A stretch of DNA of 64,000 bases from positions 1,302,001-1,366,000 of the forward strand of contig JAVHNS010000013.1 of the NCBI GenBank assembly GCA_036872755.1, read 5' to 3'. The translations under genes and the position numbers were made by a program. This DNA is from Orbilia blumenaviensis. Its lineage: Eukaryota; Ascomycota; Orbiliomycetes; Orbiliales; Orbiliaceae. The first letter of the stretch is position 1; the number at the start of each line of letters is the position of its first letter. A model generated the notes under the pieces. The model did not search any database. It worked only from the letters and a program-made list of their open reading frames with translations, and was not told the origin of the DNA. Positions 1 through 12,836 of the stretch are shown one piece after another.

Positions 1-3000
1 CTAGAGAATCTATACTTGTGCTTGTATTTTTTGACTTTAATATCGTTGTCCATGTGAATAGAAGGCAGAATTTGCGAGTTGCATAACATTCTGCCCGAAT
101 ATTTCCTTAATCTATTCATGGGAACAGCCGTCGTACGGGTACTCGGAAGATGAGACCTTGTGAAGGTGCCACGAGAGTTTCGGTTGCGGTTGGCCACTAA
201 CTATCCTGATCAAACACTATCGGTCGAGAAAATATGGGTTGAGCAGATATTATGAATAACCTGAGGACGGGGTTTCGGGATTATTATGGATTCCGGTACC
301 CGGAATGCTAGATTCTGCGATACATCTTTTTTGCTTTCACCGAAATCCGCCAAGTAGGCCAAGCTTTCATATTGGTTTCGGAAGTTTCTCGTAGAATCAA
401 AATTATATCTATCGTTTGTTCCAGTTGTCTTGATCGAGACCATAAACAGGTTTCTTAGGAAACGATGGTGGTGCGGAGAACGCCTGTGCGCACAAGCTAT
501 CAGTACCGGGGTTGATCTGGTTTGGCTGCCTTGCAGCGCATTGCGAAAAAGGTAACACTCAAATTCATTCCAAGTATTCGTAATCACACCCGCACGGCAG
601 AAGAAGGGATTGGTAATCACTCACTAAATTTCTCTCATCCAAATCTTGTGTTCCGCTGGTTTGACTGGTCAAGTTCTGTCAACCTGCATTATGCAGATCT
701 AGCAGGAAAATTCCGTCCCGTTGGGCTCAAAAAACTTACTTGTAGTGGCATCTATTAGGCTGGTTACGTGCAATCGCACCAGCGGTTGAATAGCTATCAT
801 TAGAGCACTAGACCGAGGATCTCCGAGAGTAGACCTAACTATTGATGTATTCATCATGATAATGACAGATTTTCGCGGACTTCTTTTAGGATGCTTAAAG
901 TTCATGAAGAAAGACAAATCTCCAAGCCATCCTATCTTCCATAATATCCGTGAAAGCGGTGGGAGATCGACTGGGGTAGCCAAGGCTCCGCTGTTTAATG
1001 ACGTTCGGTACAACACTCAGTCCGGCAGAACTACTTTGCGTATTTTGAACTTTCCTGTTATCTCCTCATTAATTGCGACTACTAAGTACGTAGTGGGTCT
1101 GCTTTTTACGCTTCGAATTCGTATTTCGACTTTGGGGTGCCAACACGAACAACCGGGTCAATATTTGCATAGCATATACGTATACTTCTTGTTTCGCATA
1201 TACTTTAAGACTCAATTCGCGACCAAGACCCGGATTTTAGAGTTACTATGAAGATTGTAAAATACATCATGATCATCACCGGGCGAAACTTCGAATTCGA
1301 ACTTTCCGGCTCTTATTTTAAGAGCCTAATCTGCGCAACAGCCGGTGCACATTGACGCCATGTTTCTATCATTCTTTTAATCTCGTCCTAAGTGACTTTG
1401 CTAGCTTAGCATCCGTGTGTATGTCTTCCCACACGCGCACGTCAAAGTTTATCCGATGGAGGTTTCGTATTTGCATTGGCTCCTATTTGTGAGGCTCATT
1501 TCCATTGGTTGACAAGGAATCTAGCGAACAAAGATTAAGGTATTCCGCGTCCACGGCTTTACTACCCTTTTGGGTAGGGTATTTCCGGTTTTTAGTGACT
1601 TGCGAGGATAGTTTCCTTTGACTAGCAAAAGCACAGGAGATATATCACAGTCACAGCATCTTTTGACTCCTGACAGTGAACCAGCAGGATTAATCGATCT
1701 TTGATTACCGGGAAGTAACCCGTGGCACGCGGGCAAGCGTGATGTTATTTCCCCTTGATGATAATTGCTCCCGTGCAACTGTGAAGGTACAATCCTTGTC
1801 ACTAAAATTTGTAAGTTGTAGCAAGTATTTGTTGGTGTCCCGGGATTCCTCACCGCCATCGAGCTGGTAAAAATAGAAATTTTCCCCACCGAGGGCCGAC
1901 CCAACACAAACATTGCAAGTCTAAGCCGCAAAGAACCATAACATTCCAAGAATAATGATAGACGCAGACCCCGCAAGGTGGCTCAAAGGAATATATGCCA
2001 GAAACTTCACCCGCAATGTTATTTTCGAACACTACGAATTTGAGATTTTGATACATTGATGGGCCAAGTCGTCTGATACTGACTCGCCAAATCAACCTCG
2101 AGGCATTCTTCGCACTATACGCATACCTATGTGTGTTGAACCTTGCCTGTCCCTTTTGTCTTCTCGCCTTTTTTTTTTTTTTTTTTTTTTTCCATTTCCC
2201 TTTTTAATTTGTCTGCCTCGAAAATCCTTCTCGTACGATTGATAATTTAGGGACATTCGTCAAACGATTCACGGAACAACTTACAGCTCAAACTCACAAA
2301 CAGACGATGGCGCTTTGGCACAGAGTGTTCCGACAGGATAGCCCGGACACCGACATACTGATAACCCTGCTCACCCTACGAGGTAGTATGTTTCGGCCGG
2401 CCGGGATGCAAATGCTGGCCGTTAGTCAGTACCAACCGTTAAGCCCGTTTCACACAAGGTTCTACGCCATTGTTAGGACGGCCATACTTCGGTTGTAACA
2501 AATGCTCCGTTTAAGCGTCAAATTGACAATTTAATATGAAAGATTCACCACCACATCCGTCTCTTGGATCTTCTTTGTTGGTCCCATAAGGCTCGTGCAC
2601 GTCCAACGGATCCGAAGCTCCCTAACCCCTTGTTCCTTGCCTGGCCAGTTTGGGTTGTGGGAAATATGGATGCCTAGAAGAACGAACGCGTGCGTGCTCC
2701 AGTTTTCTATCGTATCAGACGACATCCGGCTGAATACGACTCGATTCGATAGGACCGCTTGTTAGAATATACCCACTTCAGACTAAACTCTCCACACCAT
2801 CACGTAGTTCACCGTTGCAATGAAGAGGGTAAATCACGCCTCCTTCATCGTTCTAAACAGGCCACGCGGATAGTTCGTGTGAGCCGTTTCGACTAGCCTC
2901 AATGTGTTGGCGCTCACACATATTCTTTTTGTCTTGCCAGGATTGATGCCCAATACCAATTAATTCAGTATATGCATATCTTGGATGCTGGGAATTCATC

Positions 3001-5847
3001 CTGACCAAGAAAAACTTGCTCAGCCTATAAAATCGATTATAATCTCTTGAGTGTTTAGATTGCTGACAAACCCCTGACAAAAGCTGTTTGTGTTTGCAAT
3101 TCTGCGGAAGTTCGATGTTGAGACTGTCCATTGAGATGTAGTCTAAAAACAAAACATATGTCAAGTTATAGCCTCTGGCACTTTATGGCTCTGGCTGTGG
3201 CTCTGCAAGTTATGAGATCTTCGTGGTTTGAATATATCATTCGTTCGCGTCCGCGAATGTTAGTATCAATTAATAGAATGTGGCGTGTAATGCAAGAAAC
3301 CGCTGCGGCTTGCATGCGAGTAGACGAGTCGGATTCGGGATTCGCGAATCGCGCCTAGGTGCCGGGCCGGTTTACTATGATGGCCAACTCATATCAAATG
3401 ACAAATAAGCATTATAGGTAATGTCTCTCCAGATCTCTCGAAAAGAAGAGGCTCTGAAGATCTCCGTCAAGGACTACCGAGAAACTGTGACTCGGATATC
3501 CTCACAATCAGGGGGAGGAACCTTGGTTTCGGTTGGAGCCCAAAGATTCGAAACGGCGGCTTGACTAAACCCATTGTCCAAACTAGGCCGGGCAAGTTCC
3601 CCACGAGGATAGCGAGGGGAGAAAAGGAGAGTGATCAGTCATAACTAGGTGTTTTCTTGTTCCACGTCTGTTGGTATTTTCGCCAAGTGCGAATATCAAA
3701 GTAACAAGACCCTTGTTTTGGTGGGGACAACGGCCGCTACGACTTGCAGGTTGGCTCCACAATTTCAGCACAAACGGGTCCTGTCATTGACATACAGCGC
3801 CTCCTATTATAGAGTTTCTCGAAGCGTCACGAAAGCCACAGAGATTTACAGGCCCGTCAGTGTCATAGTCACGATATATCAAGAATACGTGGTACTCATA
3901 CATGTAGAATGGACATCCCTAAGCGTGGTTAGCGAGCTACCTTGAAGTGTTTGTTGTCGAGGTCTTGCCTGTTCCTGCATAATATGATTGGGTGAGGACC
4001 CGCATCCTGCAAATATGACAAACACTCAGCTGCTGGCTGCCCTGCGTTGTAAATGATTCTTGAAACGTAAATTTGCCTGCAGACAGCAACACCTTAAACA
4101 GATTGTGATTGTGGTGATGGCTTTCGGTATGCCCCGTCCGTTCATTCGTCGGAAGGAGAATCTAGCTACAGGAGAGAAAAAAAGAGAGAGAAAGGGAGGC
4201 GACGGCGTGTGATTAATTGTCAAAATCGAGTCCCAGTGGGCTATCTATGGCGCTGGGCAAAGAAAGAATTGTCAGAAACCCGGTCGCCTCTTGAAAAATC
4301 TGGCCGAAAGCACTCGATTCTGCCTTTCTGGGAAACTCGATTCTTCTAAATCGGGTATCTAAAGAAAGATTGCAATTTAGATATACGAGCCCGGCAAGGT
4401 TTCCTAGTTTATGATCCAGATACTCAAATTCCTAGGCCCATTAGGCGGGGTCCTGCGGCTTGTGGTTGAGGAGGTTGGCACATCTTCGCAGGCGTGCACA
4501 TGAAAGACACAACTCATCGCACACAATCGAGTCAGTCAACATGTCAACAGTGCGGAGGGCGATCCGCAGCAACGTAGCATGGTGGATGAAGCTCTGCGAA
4601 TGGCCTGGCGTAGTTTTGATAAAGCCCCGGTGCTATGCAATCTTGTCGACGAAGCTGGAAGGAAGGACAGTATGGAGAAAATCCCTACCCCAAATGCCAG
4701 TGCTCCGCCTATGCTAATAATATGCCCCGCCGGGAAAACTCTGTTAGGGAGCGGGGCCCGAGCCGCCTGTGTTCGTGGGAGCCCGGTGATCATAACCGGG
4801 AATTTCCCGGTCAAAGAGCCTTAGCTCTGATTGTGCAAAACAGATAAGGCAGCCAATCAGGACGCTGTAACGGTCCAAACACTCTTGGGAGTCCATGCAC
4901 CGGAGCAGCCCTCAACCCTGCAATTTTGGGAGGCTGCAAAGGAACCAAGCGATAACCTGCCGTCCTCTTTGCCCTGAGCCAATTTGGACAGGATCGCAAA
5001 TTTGGGCGGTACTTGTACCGTGTACCTCACCGGCCCTTGAACGAAACCATTTTGACATGCAGGGGGCTCAAATGGAGCAAAGAAGCAAAGAAGCAGAGTC
5101 GGTACATGTTTTTTTGCTTCTTGGGAACCTCTATTCATGTCGACCTTGTCGGTGCATGCAGCTGCTGGTGTCAATTATTAGAGTTCCTTTTTTTTTTTAA
5201 AGAATGGGACGGCGGTGCCGGTTCGTGGGGCAGCCTGGTCAGTATGGCATGGTCCCCCCCCATACAGGCCAACGGACAGAGGGCTAGGAGCTTCTTTGAT
5301 GGCTCTGGCACCCTTGTCTGCAAATTAGCTTGCTAACTCAGTCTGCAGTGCGGTTGAGGTCAAGTTAAAAGAGCCTCGTCCCCGTCTTTGAGGAACGACA
5401 ATTCTCGAACTGCATCAAGCAATATCAACAGACACGCCTTCCTGCGTCATAAAACATACATATCGTCGAAGAGCGCTCCTCCTTCGTCGAGTTCCTATCC
5501 TATCCATCTTATCCAGTTTTTGTCTTGTCTTTTCCCACCGTATCCTCTTCCGCATCTCGCACACGCATCGCATCTGGCATCTGTCCCTTATAACATATAT
5601 ACCACATCTACCTATCCCCCCATCCATAAATACATAACATACCTTTGGATATTTACATTTATATATATCTTTGGCGCATCTCCTCCTTTCGCAGCCTTGT
5701 CTTTTCAATCGAGTTTAGACACCCCCTTTCAGTAGCGCAGCAAGCATACTAGAATATCGTTATTGTAATATCCATCATAACGTTAAACATCCGGGCTTTC
5801 GGCTGGAAACGTCAACTCCAACGCAACACATACTCACACGACCTCAA
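1..5847. other. Gene-poor left flank
   Basis: No reading frame here has recognisable motifs, a plausible exon chain or a clear start context. The longest frames (for example minus-strand ones near 210-620, 699-1016 and 1521-1976) are short and match no family I know. The stretch holds a 23-nt T run at 2169-2191. Toward its right end, about 5460-5750, it becomes pyrimidine-rich, which is typical of a fungal promoter/5' leader and probably belongs to the bZIP gene that follows. Confidence 0.5.
2169..2191. repeat. Poly-T tract
   Basis: An uninterrupted run of 23 T residues in non-coding DNA. Its length is likely variable between strains. Confidence 0.9.
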
Positions 5848-6959
5848 ATGCAATCCTTCTTCCAACTTCACACAGAACCAACAGCGACACAGACGATGTT
5901 GCATACAATGCCCGCAGATATGGCTCCAAGAAAGCGCAGCAAGAGCCCAAGCAATAGCTCTTTAAGCCAGGCCCGACCAGAAGAAGATTGGACCAAAATC
6001 ACAGATTTGGCTGAGCGCCGAAGAATACAGAATAGAATTGCCCAGCGCAACTACCGTATGTGCTGAACATCCTTTTTTGATACCACTCATCTATGCGATT
6101 TTTCAAATCTAACATATCACGGGAACATATAGGCAAGAAGTTAAAGAGAAGACTTCTCGAGCTTGAGAACAGAGCCTCTTCCCCAGAAACCGATTCCCCC
6201 CCACAGTCCCGAGCGTCTCCTGGCGAGACTGCCTATATCTTCCCACGTCAGAACGCTCCACAGGACCACCAGACCAAGAGGAGGTCGCTATCACACCTCC
6301 CACAACCAAAGACTCCATTCCACAGCCCACCGCTTTATCAACAGGCTAGAAAACAAGAGCGTCGCCACACCATGCTCTCCCCACCAACTCCAGGGTTCTA
6401 CAGTATTCCCGATGCTATGCCTCAGGGATACCCAATGAAGGCATATCCGTCCTGTCCGCCAACAATCCTTCCTCTTCCATATGGGTCTGAGGATATGATG
6501 GAAACCACTCAGTTGGCATACGACCCGTACTTACAACAGGCCATTGCTGGTAACTATGATCTGTCTGGAACATTCTCTGATGGTCTCAGGATCAGCCCAG
6601 ACATCGTTGACCTCGCCACGGAGCAGGATCACCTGTGGGCTGGTGAACCCTCTTGGCAAAACCCCGCCAGTGCCTGGGACTTCCCAGAAGAACATGCTTC
6701 TTTGCAATATGTTCAAGACTGGAACATGAGAATGGCTGCCAGCCCTGCATCCGATATGACTCGCAGCGCTAGCAGCAACTACGCCGCCACAAAACATGAA
6801 GGAGATGTTAGTGGTGGCGAGGAGGACCGCGAATTCGAAGACGGCCTTTATGGTATCAAGAACGAACTTCTCGGTGAGGATGTCCTTCAATGGGCAGATT
6901 TCTGGAGGGAACAACAGCTCCACGACGAGCTCCCTCAGAATCAGGGACTCACTCCGTGA
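5848..6959 (+). CDS. bZIP transcription factor
   Basis: Predicted nuclear DNA-binding regulator of 344 aa. Exons are 5848-6055 and 6133-6959; the 77-nt intron has a GTATGT donor and a TATAG acceptor. Splicing joins the two halves of a classic fungal basic region, AERRRIQNRIAQRNYR followed by KKLKRRLLELE, at about residues 55-80, so the frame is well supported. The leucine zipper after it is very short or degenerate (few heptad leucines). The rest is Pro/Ser/Gln-rich with an acidic C-terminal third (EEDREFEDGLYGI), plausibly an activation region. The ATG at 5848 is the first in frame and follows a pyrimidine-rich leader; in-frame ATGs at codons 17, 21 and 25 are alternatives. The subfamily resembles uncharacterised Pezizomycotina bZIPs rather than Yap1 or Gcn4. 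Targets are unknown and no neighbour is close enough to suggest one. Confidence 0.9.
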
Positions 6960-9539
6960 GCTTCTTTATCGCCTTGCAAATAAATCCTTTAAATTGTTCT
7001 TAATACCTGGGCTTTGCATCTTGCGCTGGAGTTATCTGCTTATCCGATTTGTTTTCTGCGTTTCTTTGCTGCGTTCTAAATGGCGAATTTTCATGGGCTT
7101 TATGGTTATAAAAAGCTTTCCTTTGTTATGAGTATGTCATTTTCATTTCATTCCTCCTCCTTTCCCTAAAGGCTGGTCATTCGTTCAACCATTGGTGTAT
7201 CCCACCGTTTACATTCGCTGCTGTTTTGGATACCTTTTTTTTTTTTTTAACCTTCGCTTCTTCAAAAGATACCTTTTCATTTTTATAACTTTTACTTTAG
7301 TTTTTTTGGGTACGGTTTTTTGAAGGGTTTTCCTTTGTTATCAATTATTATATAGCTTATGCCCATCATTTCTTCCTCATTTGTACTACAAACCATCGCT
7401 ATCTCCTGTATCTAGACATCCCCGAGAAGAATAAAAGTTTGGACGTATCAAAGCGCCAATCTATTAGATCTACAACAATTCTTACGAAAGCCGTACTTCC
7501 CTTCCAGGTGCCGTGACTAAGCATAGAGAGTACTAGTTCGAGGAATTCCCACCAAAATAGATATAAGAGGTACATGATGAGTAACCACACACAGTGCATT
7601 CAATCTACCCGACTCCGTCCCAAATTATGTACTGTGCCGAAAGTACTTACATACATACGTAGGCTTCATGCAGCTAAATTCCGAACACCGACTGGACATT
7701 CAAAATGTATGCGAATACCCATGAATAAACCCCCTAAATCCACACATCCTATTCGACCGCATGCTTAGACCCACACTCCGTTTTCCAAAATCAGTTAAAA
7801 GTTCCAGTGCTTGTGTTATTTTCGTGGACATACGTGCAAATTGATGACATCGTTGCACACGAGAACATTCTAGCTCCCTTCCAAAGCCGTTCGGCTGAGC
7901 CGCTTTATAGTCTGGCACCAATCCATATAAATACTTGTATAGATAAAGCCTCACGGAAATAGATCCGCCCTCGCAATTATAATGGCAATCACCGGGATTT
8001 GGATGAGTTACTAAGCCTGAACCTTTTATCGCCTCACTAGTACGAATGAAAACACAGCCCACAAGACACCCATGATTAAATTCGCAAAATATGGTTGGAT
8101 TTCACGACTCATGGCTGAGAGGAATAAATAGCGGGTTTTCAACGGTGGACTTTGTCGCAATCTCCGGCTTAGTGTACTCCGGGTTTATAGAGGGCTTGAC
8201 ATAAGCCAAAGGCCGAGCCGATAATCACTCGCCCGCTGTTACGGAAGCCATTAGGCTGCCCGCTCGTATAAAAGATTTCTTGTTTCGGAAATCGAAAATT
8301 CTCCATGATATATTCTTTGCTTCCTTCGTTCTTTCCTTTTTCTTCCACTTTTCCCCAAATGGTGGATCCCCGTACCCACTACGTTTGTCTTGGTTCGCCA
8401 AATGTCTTTTACGTGGGGGTTCCACTTGTTTAGTTCGTTTCTAATGTAATCAAGCCTTAACCATCCTGGTGAATTTGAATATCGTACGAACGCGAACAGC
8501 AATGGCATTAAGAACGGCATTGAGGATTCCTGGTATGGTCTTCTCTCGGAAGAACTTTTTTTAGGCTGAATTTTCTCATTTTCTGAAGGTAGAAACATCT
8601 CCGGGTCTATGAAGACAATTCATAGATGCACCCTTGACGGTGGATGGGCGTTATTCCCTACGCGTGCGTAGGAGTCTTCAAGATTAGAATTTTTGGACCG
8701 CAACTGTCCGCCATTCACAAGCTCGCGCTCAGGCTTATGCTATCAAATATATATTCGTGCCCAAACCTTGCCAAAAAGCTGGAAGATGGTGGAGAAAACA
8801 TAGATTCTACCAGGGTTTCATCGAGGGCTCCTTGCACCCTTAGACCCACAAACCTGACAAACATTTGTAGCTTGTACGTTTGCTTGCAGTTAACATAATA
8901 CTACCAACTTGGTATTCTCCGTCGACAGTCTGTGTTGTCTATGCTATAGAGCACCGCAGCTTGAGCCGTACCTGGAAAATGTGTCGGTTGTGGGGCTCTT
9001 TTCCCCAGCCCTCAAATATATGCAGCCCAAGTCCGTGCGCGAGCCCGTCTGGAAATCCTCATATACTTGTTTGCAAAGGTATAAGTAAGCTTTGGGCCTG
9101 TTGTGACACGCAGGCAAAAAGATAAAACTAAGCACCATGCTGATGGATTATGTATCTCAACGGCTTCTCTAGCTCTGCATTAAAGATAGCATATCGATAT
9201 CCATGGCTGTGTATACATGCACGTATGTACGAGGCCCTGGCACGCAGATCAAGTTTGAAGGGGCTCTTAAGCTCTTACGCGATTGTAAGCTGTGAAGCTC
9301 CCGCGTCAATGAGAAGCTCTCCCCTCACCCTGCCTCTTCCTCTTCCTCTTCCTCTTCTTTTTCTTACGATTTTCGAGCTCCTTCATTTTTCTGGTCCCTT
9401 AGCTAAGCCAATGTAGCTTACCCCTGCCAGCGGATGATGTTCGGCATTCACATCTGGCTGGTTGTTAAGAATTGCTTCGCGGATCCGGTTATTTCTCGTG
9501 AATGTTCATGTATAAGCTCGCAAGAAATGTGCATAACTC

Positions 9540-9558
9540 AGCAGCAGCAGCAGCAGCA
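9540..9558. repeat. (GCA)n microsatellite
   Basis: About six tandem GCA units in non-coding DNA. Confidence 0.8.
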
Positions 9559-12500
9559 ACCCGCGTCGCGGAGTTCATGAACTTCCCTCGTGAGCTCCTT
9601 CGAAGCTTCGACAAACCTTCACTCGCATTGCATCTCGCGATACCTGATCATTGGTCAATGGGAATGGCGGGTCATGTTTTTTTCTTCTTTTCTCTCCTTC
9701 ACTGGACCGCATATATATGACGTGAAGGAGGATAACTTCCAATCCTCATATCGATTAAGGCGCCAGACTCGCATCACGATGCCACATCATGAGCGTATCG
9801 ATAGCGGGCGGAGTTCCCGAATATATCCTGGTCGCAGAAGCGTCTTGGTGCCCTCCACAACACTTGGAAACTCTAATCTGGTTATCAAACCAGTATGTGT
9901 ACAAGCACATGTATTGATATCGCACACCTTCGTGAAATCCTCAAGTTCTGGACCTCTCGGGGATTCACAAGGGGAAAAAATGACTCGTGCGCTCCTACTG
10001 ATGGCAGCCTATTTCGCTCTGCTGCAGCAGCGCAAGAAGTTATCTGTATAACTGCAGCCAAAACTTTCTCGTACATCTCAGTTAATTTTGCTGTCGGCGG
10101 CGATCCTGTAGCCAGGATCTTTCCAGACGGACTTTTGGTCTGGGAGTGCCAAGGACACATTGCGAAATCAAAAGCGGGCCCGATAGCTCACCGCCGCACT
10201 ATCGCTTCGGTTAGCGAGTTTGCGGAGAGGGGCCGCATCTACATTCCGGTTCCAACCAGCCTGGTTCAGGCCAACAGGTTGACGGCCGCTATTGCCCCGT
10301 AAATTGAATGGTAGCGTTTTGTTTTTCTCAAATGGAGTGTTACATTTGGTAAAGTGGCCAATAGCAAGCTTGGGGACAGAATCCCGAAAAAAAGCATATG
10401 AGCCCATGGTTTCTCAACTTAGGCATTTTGATAGGAATTTTGATATGAAAATCCCTTCTTCATTAAGAGAACAGTCCTGGCTGTGAACGGCGAGGGAACA
10501 CAAGGCTGCGATACGTCGGGCAGTGATTCCCTATGGTATGATGGCCCTGGACTTGAATATTTATCATACTGAATCAGACTTCAATGGAGGCTTCAGAGAG
10601 GCCCGGTACCCTTGCATTTAGAAAATGATCTGGCCCTCTAGTTTCGTTATGGATATCACCAGTATACAAGAATTCGATCTTAAACCTAGAACATTTTGTG
10701 ACATGCCGGTATATACCCTCGCTCCTCCCGGACTGTGGATAACGGAACCTATCGGACTGGACGGGTCTGCGTACCCTAGCTTCAACTTCAAATCCGAATG
10801 TGCGAAATGGTAACTTAAAATCTCAAAGGAATGTGAATATCAATGTCCGTTTTGGAGTTGGTGTCATAAGGCTCATTGTGCGACGGCGGAGTAGCATCAT
10901 CGGACAGGACTAGTACTGTTGATCGAGATCACCCACTAGCTAGCTATTGCTTCGATCGAGCTCGCTCATAGGGCAATTACACGTGCTTCAAATATCGTTT
11001 GTCGAAGCTTCAAAACGGTAGGGATTGCCCAGGTATTTGTTTGTCAAGCCAAGTCCTATATATAGTGGCAAACTGAGTGGGTTGCTGGAAGGATACTAAA
11101 AAGCGGACCAGGAACATCCTCCTTCACTTTGCTCGTATTCAAGAATAACCTTGCAAAGAACTTCTGCTCAGCCCTGCTGGAATGCTTCCCCCAAAGCAAC
11201 ACCAGTCGATCGAAAAGAAGACCCACCTTTTTTTTTTTTTTATCTCTAGTGCAGAAACTAACTTCAACTAGTTTCATGTAGACTGTGCAAGTATGTGCAT
11301 GTAGAAGTTTTACACAAAAAATCTCGGAGCGAGCGACAGTTCTCGAATCACTTTCCTCTAACAGGTTTCGCTAACTCACCCGAAGCTCTCCCTTGCGGAT
11401 CGCATCGACAAGGAAAAGCAACTGAGATAAGCCCTCATGCTGGGGTTTATCTCATAAGGCTGAAGGCAAATTAGAGAGAGTTCCGCCGGTTCACGGGCGA
11501 TTCGTACCGCTTGTGCTACCGATCCTAGCTTTCGAAGCATGTAGACGTAACGATGCATGTTCCATCGTGCAAGCTATCTTCTTATTCCCTCATTGTGAGA
11601 CTTTCGGGGCGTGTTTTTCTCTTTTTTTTCTTCCTGCATAGACGTATAGGTGTGCCACAACACCGATGTAGCATACCAGCGGTGTATTTTTTGGTATGCA
11701 TTCAGATGGCGAATTAGCTAACTAGGCAGCTGAGAAAGTATCAGCGATGTCTTATTAAGAATTCATATTGATTAATTTAGACTGAGACCACCCGATGTCG
11801 ACATATCCGTGGGAAGCTCCATGTCCACGAAGAAGCTCAAGCGAGTTAACTTAAAGCTAAGCTTTTGATCCAACTAGTCGACTACCTCGGTCCGGTGATA
11901 GCGGTCTGTGAGTGGAGCCATATATTTCCTGATCAAGATGCATGCAGGGCTGTAAGGCTGAATTGTAAAACAGAGGAAGGTTGCCACCTTGGAACCAACC
12001 AGTCAGAGATCCATCTACCGAGTGGCGAACGTTGCAGAATCGGGAGCGGATCAACAAGAATATACTTAGTCAACGGTTACAGCCCAAGTCGTACAATAGT
12101 GGTATGACGGAGCTTGGATGTTGAGTACATGACCTGGTTCAACATCGTACGACTGGTAATGTGAGGTCATTCTAGTTTCTCGAGTTTACATGCATCGCCA
12201 AGCAGGCCCATTGCATTCAATTGAGTCTTTCACTTCACAGGGACCACACGCTTCTTGAACCAATTGGAAAGATAGCAGCAATTCAACTAGTTATCACAAA
12301 TCTTTCCCAGAACCTTACTAGGTCTAGAGACCCATCTATGAATCATTCAATTACGGGGCCGGTCTGTACTAGTACTGCAGACCTAGCACTTTGAACAAGT
12401 CAACTAATCTGCCCTATTAGTGTTGTCCACGGACCCAGTCTTGGGGTCCTATTTGATCTGCCACGAGCATGCATACGAACACTTGGTATCTGTCATCCTA

Positions 12501-12811
12501 AGAGATGTGGGGAAGAAGCCAAGTGAGTTCCAGGGCATATTGAGGTCGAGCTATTCCAACCCAGCTTAAGCAACGCACGGATAACGCTTAACGTAATTAA
12601 CCAAATTCGGATGAGCTGAAGACTCAAAAGGCAAATCCCTATCCTTTTCGAGCTACGTGCATGGCCGCCACGACGAACAGTACGACGCAATATGCGGTCG
12701 ACTGACGGAGCTAGCTGGAGGCGAGGTTGAATACATGTCAGTCGTAAGGCTGAACTGCAGCACACACTGAACAACCACCGAATTCAATTCAGTTTACATG
12801 CATTTAAAGAC

Positions 12812-12836
12812 AAAAAAAAAAAAAAAAAAAAAAAAA
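12812..12836. repeat. Poly-A tract
   Basis: A run of 25 A residues in an intergenic region with no adjacent gene to explain it as a retroposed tail. Confidence 0.9.

Noticed and set aside
9895..10302. 135-codon plus-strand frame of fairly protein-like composition
   Set aside because: It is overlapped by another frame on the opposite strand, has no recognisable motif, no splice partner and no start context. Chance is the simplest explanation.
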